Position numbers and translations under genes: made by a program
Assembly (NCBI GenBank): GCA_016719405.1
Contig: JADJZE010000016.1
Span: forward strand, 1-10,653
Length of the DNA stretch: 10,653 nt
From: Candidatus Aalborgicola lynettensis
GTDB taxonomy: Bacteria > Pseudomonadota > Gammaproteobacteria > Burkholderiales > Burkholderiaceae_C
Direction of reading: 5' to 3'
The notes under the pieces: model-generated
What the model saw: the letters and a program-made list of their open reading frames with translations, nothing else
Databases searched by the model: none
Told to the model about the DNA's origin: nothing
Part shown: in pieces, positions 5,711-10,653 of the stretch
Layout: each line of letters begins with the position of its first letter
Numbering within the stretch: the first letter of the stretch is position 1

Positions 5711-5980
5711 ATGTCAAAACCCGCTAGCCTTACTTCTGGCCTAGTCGCTGTGAAAGGGCACGCTGCGCCTGCCGTCACGCATGTACAGACGCTGCGCCCC
5801 TCAGAGAAGCCAGTCGGTCAGAACTATTACAAAGCCTTGACCGTCAAGCTCGACCGTGAGCGGTATGAGGCGTTAAAAAACCTGGGCGTGAAACTCGACA
5901 AGAAAAGCCAGGAAATATTCACTGAAGCGCTGGATCTCTGGGTCGAGAAAGAATTGGCCAGCGCTCGGGCAACCCAGTAA
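5711..5980 (+). CDS. Small RHH centromere-binding partner of ParA (ParG-like, putative)
   Basis: An 89-residue protein. The first 40 residues look flexible and basic. The C-terminal half has the ribbon-helix-helix layout: a strand around KALTVKLDRERYEALKNL and a helix pair through KSQEIFTEALDLWVEKEL. Small RHH proteins directly after a type Ib ParA (ParG and relatives) bind the centromere, stimulate the ATPase through a mobile N-terminus and repress the operon. Sequence identity to ParG is not obvious, so the role rests on fold, size and place. A strong ribosome site lies 5 bases before ATG 5711. RepA starts 16 bases after its stop. Confidence 0.7.
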   Translation: MSKPASLTSGLVAVKGHAAPAVTHVQTLRPSEKPVGQNYYKALTVKLDRERYEALKNLGVKLDKKSQEIFTEALDLWVEKELASARATQ

Positions 5981-5996
5981 ATGGCAGGGCGTAGCC

Positions 5997-7070
5997 ATGG
6001 ATGACTCCCCACCCAAAGCACCAGGCCGTCCACGAGCGCGAATCAAGACGATGGATGCGGCCGCAGCCTTTGCTAAGTCGAAGAGCGCGGAAGTGTTGGC
6101 TGCAAAGGTTGGCAAAGTTGGCGCAGCTGAGAAAGGTCTTACGACAGATGACCAAGTGGGTGATATTCCGGCCACTGGCAAGTTGAACCGTCGATCCAAA
6201 CCGCGTAAGGAAGCGCACGGGTTGATGCCCTTGCATCACCCGAACCGGGACTTCTTCCTTTGTGACATGTTCGATTACGCCCTTAAGGATGACGGCGTGA
6301 GCATGGAAGCGCCAATTTTTTCGCTATCCACCAAGGCAGATACCAGCATCTGGCATTGGGAGAGTAAGGACAGTCTTCGGGCCATTACGGTGACCCCATC
6401 CGTCAAGGGAAGGGCGACGCAGTTCGATAAGGATTTACTTATTTACGTAGTTAGCCAGATGACGGAAGCCCTGAATCGGGAGCGTCCGGATGCGCAAACC
6501 CGTGTTGTGCGTTTCCGGGTGTATGACTACCTGGTGTCCACAAACAAGCCCACAGGTGGTAAGGAGTACCTGCGGCTGCAGGACGCTTTGGAGCGCCTGA
6601 CAGGGACGCGGATCAAGACCAATATCAAAACTGGCGGGGTGCGTGTCAAAGAGTTGTTTGGTCTCATTGAGAGCGCTACGATTATCGAGAAAGCACCGGA
6701 CGATGAAAGCATGATTGCCGTTGAGGTAACGCTATCGAAGTGGCTTTTTAACGCTGTCCAGGCTCACGAGGTCTTAACCATCAACCCGGACTATTTCCGG
6801 TTGCGAAAGCCTATCGAGCGGCGGCTTTACGAGCTGGCCAGGAAACATTGCGGTGACCAGGCACGGTTTGCAATCGGCATTGAGCTTCTACAAGACAAGT
6901 GTGGAAGCCAATCAAGTGCGAAGGAATTTCGCCGTGCTTTGCGTGAAGTCATCGAGGCGGATACGTTGCCTGACTACAAGCTGGCCATAGACAACGACAA
7001 AAGCCAGGTTGTTATGTGCATGCGCGATGCAAAGCGCTTGGCGCTGAGCATGGTTAAAGCCAAACCTTAG
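5997..7070 (+). CDS. repA: RepA replication initiator (RPA family)
   Basis: A 357-residue initiator of the replication initiator protein A type. The recognisable core runs from about residue 80 (HHPNRDFFLCDMFDYALKDD) through MEAPIFSLSTKADTSIWHWE and FRVYDYLVSTNKPTGGKEY to RLRKPIERRLYELARKHCG near residue 280. Winged-helix modules of such proteins bind iterons and open the origin; iterons occur directly downstream. The N-terminal 60-70 residues are an Ala/Lys-rich extension with an AT-hook-like PGRPRAR (about 10-15). ATG 5997 is taken as the start; it lies 16 bases after the RHH gene with only a modest ribosome site, so its translation may be coupled. No clear terminator follows. Confidence 0.93.
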   Translation: MDDSPPKAPGRPRARIKTMDAAAAFAKSKSAEVLAAKVGKVGAAEKGLTTDDQVGDIPATGKLNRRSKPRKEAHGLMPLHHPNRDFFLCDMFDYALKDDGVSMEAPIFSLSTKADTSIWHWESKDSLRAITVTPSVKGRATQFDKDLLIYVVSQMTEALNRERPDAQTRVVRFRVYDYLVSTNKPTGGKEYLRLQDALERLTGTRIKTNIKTGGVRVKELFGLIESATIIEKAPDDESMIAVEVTLSKWLFNAVQAHEVLTINPDYFRLRKPIERRLYELARKHCGDQARFAIGIELLQDKCGSQSSAKEFRRALREVIEADTLPDYKLAIDNDKSQVVMCMRDAKRLALSMVKAKP

Positions 7071-7118
7071 CCAGGCGGAGCGATACCTTTTGGGTTTCTG
7101 TTAACAACTAACGTTTAT

Positions 7119-7568
7119 CGTTATATCACCCACCATAGTTGCCATTTCCGACGTTTCCAATGTTGTTACATCACTGCTAGGTAGGAATTTCATTGTCTCA
7201 AATGGGTGTTTTTTGGCATCCACGACGGGCTTGGATCGGCTGTGTTGCGTTTCATGTCGAGCCGTCACCCGCAATGCGGCCTAGTCGTGCCCCTGAAGGG
7301 CTTCCAGCGCCTTGCCGAGGTGCCTTTTGTAATGTCTTCCATTTATCGTTACATCACCCACCGCGCGGCAAAAAAATGTGAATATCCTGTGAAATGGGTC
7401 GTTACATCACCCACCGATTCTGTGGATTGACACGTTACATCACCCACCGCTCCTTCGTTACATCACCCACCGCGCAATTCAAGGAACCTAATATCCATGC
7501 GGTTTGCAGAGCGTTATTCACAGCCTTAACACGCGCGCGCGTTCTTTAACTTTCTTTATTCTTTAACT
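7119..7568. other. oriV: Iteron-type origin of replication (oriV)
   Basis: The region directly after repA holds four exact iterons and one weaker copy, then a DnaA-box-like TTATTCACA (7514-7522, one mismatch to TTATCCACA). It ends with an AT-rich tract of repeated TTCTTTAACT (7542-7551 and 7559-7568, with TTCTTTATT between), suitable for strand opening. The order iterons, DnaA box, AT-rich repeats is that of many iteron plasmids. The segment 7135-7346 between the first and second iteron contains only a partial copy (GTTACATCAC, 7165-7174) and a small hairpin, with no gene. Confidence 0.85.
7347..7472 (+). repeat. Four identical 17-bp iterons
   Basis: CGTTACATCACCCACCG occurs at 7347-7363, 7400-7416, 7433-7449 and 7456-7472. 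A 16-base variant with one change (CGTTATATCACCCACC) is at 7119-7134. Start-to-start spacings are 53, 33 and 23 bases, shortening by whole helical turns toward the DnaA box. Confidence 0.95.
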
Positions 7569-7687
7569 GACCTGGCCAACGCCCCAGCATTCGGGGAGCG
7601 TGTACCGAAAATCGGCGGATTGGAAACACGACCATGCTGCGCAAGGTCGCCCTGAAAGGGCACCCACCCTTGCACTTCCATCAACAG

Positions 7688-7843
7688 GCCCCCGGAGGGG
7701 GCAGAACCAGAACCCCCAAGACGGCACTTCGTGTCCGTCAGGGCTTCGCCCGGCCCACAAGGGGCCTCCCAACACCCAGTTTTTCAGAAGGAAGGCAAAA
7801 CAGCCGCTTCCGCTTCGCTGTCATGGGCTTCGCCCATACCCAA
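7688..7843 (+). repeat. Structured hairpin element, copy A
   Basis: Serial hairpins: GCCCCC/GGGGGC (7688-7702); GACGG/CCGTC around CACTTCGTGT (7720-7739); GGGCTTCGCCC (7741-7751); GGCC/GGCC around CACAAGG (7752-7766). After a 37-base spacer comes a 40-base block (7804-7843) with another GGGCTTCGCCC. The same series occurs on the minus strand at 9802-9923 with changed stems and the same loops. Open frames across it (7600-7966) are not believed to be coding. Confidence 0.8.
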
Positions 7844-7945
7844 CAGCCACCGTTGGTGAGATGGGTGAGGTTGTCATCACGTGACCAAGCGCCAAATTTC
7901 GTTTCTGTAACGACCCCAGGCAGAAAAGCGGCAACCCCTTTATTA

Positions 7946-7978
7946 TTTGTGACGCATCACGTATAATTGCAGTTGCAA
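7946..7978 (+). promoter_or_regulatory. Promoter/operator region of the AT-hook gene
   Basis: TTTGTGACGCATCAC (7946-7960) is an imperfect palindrome repeated exactly, in inverse orientation, at 8315-8329. A TATAAT (7962-7967) and a TTGCA-GTTGCAA pair (7968-7978) follow, then an AGGAGGGGG ribosome site. The arrangement suggests an autoregulated promoter. Confidence 0.5.
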
Positions 7979-7992
7979 AGGAGGGGGTAAAA

Positions 7993-8344
7993 ATGGAACC
8001 AACACGCGGGCGTGGTCGGCCAAAAAAAGAAGATGCCATGAGTGCGGCGGAACGGGCACGTCGCTATCGGAAAAACCAAAAAGCAGCCGGCCTGATTAAA
8101 CGTTACGTCACGGAAAATACCGACCCCAGCGCAACAGAAGACATCAGCTTTTGGATTGCCGACAACAAGCGGATGGGGAATTGCTGCGGAAGCGATCTCC
8201 CAACGGGACTACCTAAAGTCTCAGGTCGAACGGCTACACCAAGAAAACGATGACCTTCTGAATCGCGCAAAAAACGCGGAGTACGCGAACACAGTCAGCC
8301 TGAAGGATTTAATTGTGATGCGTCACAAATTAAAGGGGAACTAA
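7993..8344 (+). pseudogene. AT-hook/coiled-coil DNA-binding protein, frameshifted
   Basis: Translation from ATG 7993, behind an excellent ribosome site, gives MEPTRGRGRPKKEDAMSAAE and a highly basic ERARRYRKNQKAAGLIKRYV. This is an AT-hook-like start on a small plasmid DNA-binding protein. At residue 61 it meets GGGG (8175-8178); beyond it the sensible reading is in the next frame: GIAAEAISQRDYLKSQVERL, then a coiled-coil-like HQENDDLL to the stop at 8344. Reading three G instead of four restores one protein of about 116 residues. Either the gene is broken or one G is a sequencing error. As written, the product would be 86 residues with an unrelated tail. The function is unknown; regulator of this segment is a guess from the operator-like repeats at both ends. 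Confidence 0.65.
8315..8329 (-). promoter_or_regulatory. Inverted second copy of the 15-bp operator-like site
   Basis: GTGATGCGTCACAAA is the exact reverse complement of 7946-7960. It lies in the 3' end of the AT-hook gene, just ahead of the toxin-antitoxin promoter region. Confidence 0.6.
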
Positions 8345-8403
8345 TTGCAATTAGCGATCCTGGCTGGTCTCTTCCCAACAGCCGCCAACGCACCACAAAA
8401 GGC

Positions 8404-8423
8404 ATAATTGCAAATAGTTGCAA
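8404..8423 (+). promoter_or_regulatory. TTGCA repeat pair before the RHH antitoxin
   Basis: ATAATTGCAAATAGTTGCAA resembles 7963-7978 (ATAATTGCAGTTGCAA), with the two TTGCA cores 10 rather than 5 bases apart. A third ATTGCAA lies at 8344-8350. CATAAT (8403-8408) could serve as -10. A site for the antitoxin or the AT-hook protein is possible. Confidence 0.4.
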
Positions 8424-8438
8424 CCTTTGGAGAATTCG

Positions 8439-8726
8439 ATGACCGTAAGCGCCCCTACTGTCGGTGTGAAGATCGATCCGTTGATGAAACAACGGCTGCA
8501 ACGCTTGGCCAAGGCGCGTCACAGAACGCCCCATTGGGTGATGCGTGAGGCCATCGAACAGTACGTGAATCGTGAAGAAAAACGCGAAGCGTTGCGCCAG
8601 GACGTTTTGCAGTCGTGGCAGGAGTACGCGGAAACCGGCCTGCACGTGACCGGCGATGAGGCCGTTGCGTGGCTGGAGACATGGGGCACCGAGGGAGAGA
8701 AAGACGCACCGCAATGCCACGTGTGA
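8439..8726 (+). CDS. Ribbon-helix-helix antitoxin of a RelE/ParE-type pair
   Basis: A 95-residue protein. The N-terminal RHH domain (VGVKIDPLMKQRLQRLAKAR then HRTPHWVMREAIEQYVNREE) binds DNA and dimerises. The C-terminal part (QSWQEYAETGLHVTGDEAVA) is the stretch that wraps the toxin in this family. It ends with the family-typical CHV. ATG 8439 is preferred over an in-frame TTG at 8418 because GGAG lies 7 bases upstream and the family N-terminus fits. The toxin start lies 13 bases inside its 3' end, typical of translationally coupled pairs. The antitoxin looks intact although the toxin frame is broken. Confidence 0.85.
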   Translation: MTVSAPTVGVKIDPLMKQRLQRLAKARHRTPHWVMREAIEQYVNREEKREALRQDVLQSWQEYAETGLHVTGDEAVAWLETWGTEGEKDAPQCHV

Positions 8727-9005
8727 CTCTGTCGCCTGGCGCGCTTCGGGATCTCCAGCGACTCCGGGAATTCCTGAGACCCAAAGCCCAGAAGCCGCAC
8801 AACGCTCGGCAAAGTGATCATCAAGGCCATCCAGGTGCTGGGCCTGCAGCCTGGCATTGGTCGACCCGCTGAGGACTTGGGGCCAGAGTGCCGTGAGCTT
8901 CCGATTGACTTCGGCAGTAGCGGCTACCTGGCGCTTTACCGATGCAGAGGCGATGAAGTCATCATCCTGGCCATACGTCACCAGCTCGAAGACGAGTACA
9001 AATAG
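8714..9005 (+). pseudogene. RelE/ParE-family toxin with two one-base frameshifts
   Basis: The start MPRVTLSPGALRDLQRLREF and the end, GRPAEDLGPECRELPIDFGS to AIRHQLEDEYK, are clearly a RelE/ParE toxin, but they are in different frames. Adding one A to each of two AAA runs (8783-8785 and 8811-8813) gives one continuous protein of about 97 residues, the usual length, whose join reads RPKSPEAAQRSAKVIIKAIQ. Each shift is needed, and together they do not cancel. As written, translation from 8714 ends at 8872 with a nonsense tail. Such toxins poison ribosomal mRNA or gyrase. Either the toxin is dead beside a live antitoxin, or two homopolymer bases were missed in sequencing. An internal GTG at 8814 could give only the C-terminal part. 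Confidence 0.85.
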
Positions 9006-9062
9006 TCCCCAGGATGGGGGGACGCATTCATCCATCGTGCTTACGCGCCGACCTGCGACCTT

Positions 9063-9686
9063 TTATCCCTTGGAAGGCGTTAAACGGGCCAGTAGGCTCT
9101 TGTAATCGCTCACCTCATGGATTGCCTTGTCCAAGACGGTTTGAAGCGTCTGGAGCTTGATTTGGGCCTCTCGCTGGGCCAATTCAGCGGCTGCTGCCGC
9201 TTCGCGGGTCACTCGCTCCAGTTCCCCGGTCAGGCGCGCAATCTCGCCCTGGTGGCTCTCAACGGTGGTTTCGAGCTGCTGTTTTGCAGATAAGGCGGCT
9301 GTCACGGTCTCCGCACCGGCGTCCACCTCCGCCGCCAGGCTGGCCACGTCCTGGGCCTGCGCGGCGACCAGGCGCGCTGCGTCGCGCTCGGCGGTGACGG
9401 TTTCCAACCTTCCCAGCGTTAGCACCTGGGCGGCTGCGTAGGCTGCGCCCCAGATCGCGGCCACGGCATCAGCGGGCGGCGCGGGCGTGGTCCCTGGTGC
9501 AACGGGCACAACCGGCGCGCGTTCCTGGCGGATGGCATCGAGGTGTTTTTGGATCGTTGCATAGCTGCCGCGCCCCATGAGTTTGCGCAACGCCCCGGCG
9601 TTGGTGCTCGATGGGTCGGTGTCGGCCAGTGCCTGGCGAACGTCGGCCAGGCTGATCGGGCCGCTTGGGGGCGTGGTGTTTGTCAT
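9063..9686 (-). CDS. kfrA: KfrA-like DNA-binding coiled-coil protein
   Basis: A 207-residue protein. The N-terminal domain (ISLADVRQALADTDPSSTNA, then KLMGRGSYATIQKHLDAIRQ) matches KfrA N-terminal DNA-binding domains. A Pro/Ala-rich linker follows, then a long Ala/Glu/Gln-rich helical segment (about 100-195; for example TAALSAKQQLETTVESHQGE) expected to form a coiled coil. KfrA of IncP plasmids represses its own gene and contributes to stable inheritance. ATG 9686 is chosen over longer in-frame starts because AAGGA lies upstream and the region beyond holds operator-like palindromes. It is convergent with the toxin gene and ends 57 bases from it; no strong terminator is seen between them. Confidence 0.85.
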   Translation of the reverse strand: MTNTTPPSGPISLADVRQALADTDPSSTNAGALRKLMGRGSYATIQKHLDAIRQERAPVVPVAPGTTPAPPADAVAAIWGAAYAAAQVLTLGRLETVTAERDAARLVAAQAQDVASLAAEVDAGAETVTAALSAKQQLETTVESHQGEIARLTGELERVTREAAAAAELAQREAQIKLQTLQTVLDKAIHEVSDYKSLLARLTPSKG

Positions 9687-9707
9687 GGCGGTTATCCTTT
9701 TTTGTGT

Positions 9708-9785
9708 ATTTACATGTGTAAATGTAATGCTGTAATTTACATCAATTGCATTGTAAATTGTTTTATGTTTGTTGTGTAATTTACA
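9708..9785 (-). promoter_or_regulatory. KfrA-type operator region with repeated TTTACA palindromes
   Basis: ATTTACA-TG-TGTAAAT (9708-9723) is an interrupted palindrome. AATTTACA (9734-9741) and TGTAAATT (9752-9759) form a second with a 10-base centre, and AATTTACA recurs at 9778-9785. The sites cover the kfrA promoter region directly upstream of its start, as expected for autorepression. Confidence 0.65.
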
Positions 9786-9801
9786 TGCATCACGCGGGCA
9801 A

Positions 9802-9923
9802 TTGGGTATGGGCGAAGCCCATGGCAGCGAAGCGGAAACGGCCACGCTTGAGCTGCCAAACGGGAAGTTGGGGGCGACCTTGTGTCGCGGGCGAAGCCCT
9901 CCATCCGACACGCAGTGCGGATG
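9802..9923 (-). repeat. Structured hairpin element, copy B (inverted)
   Basis: The 40-base block 9802-9841 is the reverse complement of 7804-7843 with 2 mismatches. Beyond it, on the minus strand, come TTTT-free hairpins GCGA/TCGC around CACAAGG (9888-9874), GGGCTTCGCCC (9899-9889) and CATCCG/CGGATG around CACTGCGTGT (9923-9902). The order is the same as in copy A. Stems differ, loops are kept. An extra GGCGC/GCGCC hairpin (9924-9936) follows. Confidence 0.8.
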
Positions 9924-9976
9924 GGCGCGTAGCGCCGGGGGTGTTGGTAGCCACCACCAGGGGGCGTTTTGTCTTT

Positions 9977-10009
9977 CTGCCTGTCACTGGCCTGTCCAGT
10001 GACAGGCAG
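9977..10009. repeat. Strong 14-bp hairpin
   Basis: CTGCCTGTCACTGG (9977-9990) pairs fully with 9996-10009 around CCTGT. No T-run follows. It sits between structured element B and the gene-free end of the window. Confidence 0.85.
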
Positions 10010-10345
10010 CTGAATCAGATGGGGGTTTTGCAGAATCTGGCGTGATGCTATTATTTGGGCGTGACCTGCCCTTTGCGGCACCACGGAACACGTCAACCCC
10101 TTTTAAACGTGTGCAGAAAAGCTCCCAAGGCTTGTCTCAAGGTTTCTGTAATTTTTTAACCCCGGTAGGGATATCGCATCCCTATCTCTGCCATTGGCTG
10201 GGGTTGGTGTGCGCTGTCTCTTTTCCAACCATTGGAGAATGAAACGATAGTTGCTACACATCCTTAATCCTGCGCACCCATTGCGGTGCATTCATGTTCT
10301 TTGGGCCTTGCCCATTTCACCTACGTCTATCTGGTTTACACCCCG

Positions 10346-10374
10346 ACCGCTCCTGTAGCGGTTAGCGGGTTTTT
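10346..10374 (+). terminator. Possible Rho-independent terminator
   Basis: ACCGCT (10346-10351) pairs with AGCGGT (10357-10362) around CCTGT, and TTTTT follows at 10370-10374 after TAGCGGG. There is no gene just upstream on this strand, so it would end an unidentified transcript. The gap between stem and T-run weakens it. Confidence 0.35.
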
Positions 10375-10488
10375 GACTGTGAGGCTTTCAATCTACATGT
10401 GCGCTCACCCAGAGCGTGACCATGTTTTTCGGGCTGCGCCCGTGCCTGGTCAAGGACCAGCGATGCCCACTTAAGGCCATCAGCACTT

Positions 10489-10632
10489 GATCCCCACGGG
10501 GGATCGGTTCTGGTTGACCAGTCGCTCCCCCGCTTTTTGCGGGCATTGAGCTGCCCGCAAGGGGCAGCCGTCACCTTCCGGTGTGGCATCTCCCGAGCCT
10601 TGCGGGGCCCGGGTTGTCCGGGACTTTGGTCC
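10489..10632. repeat. Seven consecutive short hairpins
   Basis: GATCCCC/GGGGATC (10489-10505), CTGGT/ACCAG (10510-10521), CCCGC/GCGGG (10529-10543), GCTGCCC/GGGCAGC (10550-10568), CACC/GGTG (10572-10583), CCCGG/CCGGG (10608-10622) and GGAC/GTCC (10621-10632) follow one another with 2-5-base loops. Confidence 0.7.
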
Positions 10633-10653
10633 TGGACTATGAACACTTAACTT

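Larger units (their letters stand above)
10010..10653. other. Gene-free, hairpin-rich region
   Basis: No frame here has a convincing ribosome site, family match or sensible composition; the longer frames on both strands run through hairpins. Short stems include TAGGGAT/ATCCCTA (10166-10184), GCACC/GGTGC (10274-10289), TGGGC/GCCCA (10302-10314), CGCTC/GAGCG (10402-10416), CGGGC/GCCCG (10430-10442) and CTGGTC/GACCAG (10446-10460). Confidence 0.7.

Noticed and set aside
7600..7966. Overlapping frames on both strands rich in Pro/Arg
   Set aside because: They run through the structured hairpin element; similar peptides arise from its inverted copy near 9800-9990, and the compensatory changes favour structure over protein.
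8295..9035. 246-codon minus-strand frame
   Set aside because: Antisense to the RHH antitoxin and RelE/ParE toxin genes, whose family resemblance and overlap are clear.
10200..10653. Group II intron or retron RNA
   Set aside because: GTGCG-like starts and stacked hairpins drew attention, but no domain V hairpin and no reverse transcriptase are present in the window.
1..10653. CRISPR array, tRNA or rRNA genes
   Set aside because: No regularly spaced direct repeats with unique spacers and no tRNA cloverleaf or rRNA segments were seen; the iterons and hairpins account for the repeats.

Overview
The window looks like the backbone of a mid-sized proteobacterial plasmid, probably from a beta- or gammaproteobacterium. 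I infer this from gene types: an RPA-type RepA, a type Ib ParA with a small ribbon-helix-helix partner, a KfrA-like protein, an IncP-type nick sequence and an ISL3-family IS. No gene identifies the genus.

Layout. Bases 1-451 hold the 3' part of a HAD-type hydrolase. From 559 to 1802 is a transfer origin module: a minus-strand TraK-like gene, an intergenic region with helically phased short repeats and an IncP-like nick sequence (minus strand, 1270-1263), then a divergent TraJ/MobC-like gene. No relaxase follows. An intact ISL3-family IS (1935-3242, perfect 8-bp target duplication) sits just downstream and accounts for no deletion, so the relaxase was already missing. From 3302 to 4771 a cassette bounded by perfect 21-bp inverted repeats carries higB, higA, a tiny overlapping ORF and a 5'(3')-deoxyribonucleotidase-like gene.

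A 56-bp near-perfect palindrome (4881-4936) precedes the maintenance core: parA, a small RHH partner and repA, all on the plus strand, with recurring CGCAATTA-type sites on both sides of parA. Downstream of repA is an iteron origin (7119-7568) with one weak and four strong iterons, a DnaA-box-like site and an AT-rich repeat tract.

From 7688 to 9923 a 2-kb accessory segment is bounded by two inverted copies of a structured element whose hairpin stems change in compensating fashion while the loops stay the same. Inside are a frameshifted AT-hook/coiled-coil gene, an RHH antitoxin, its RelE/ParE-like toxin broken by two one-base shifts, and a kfrA-like gene reading toward them. The last 870 bases have no convincing gene and are packed with short hairpins.

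Together the genes serve replication (repA/oriV), partition (parA and partner, perhaps kfrA), addiction (higBA, the second TA pair) and mobilisation in trans (oriT with accessory proteins only). Three of the gene breaks are one-base changes in G or A runs, so sequencing error has to be excluded before calling them pseudogenes.
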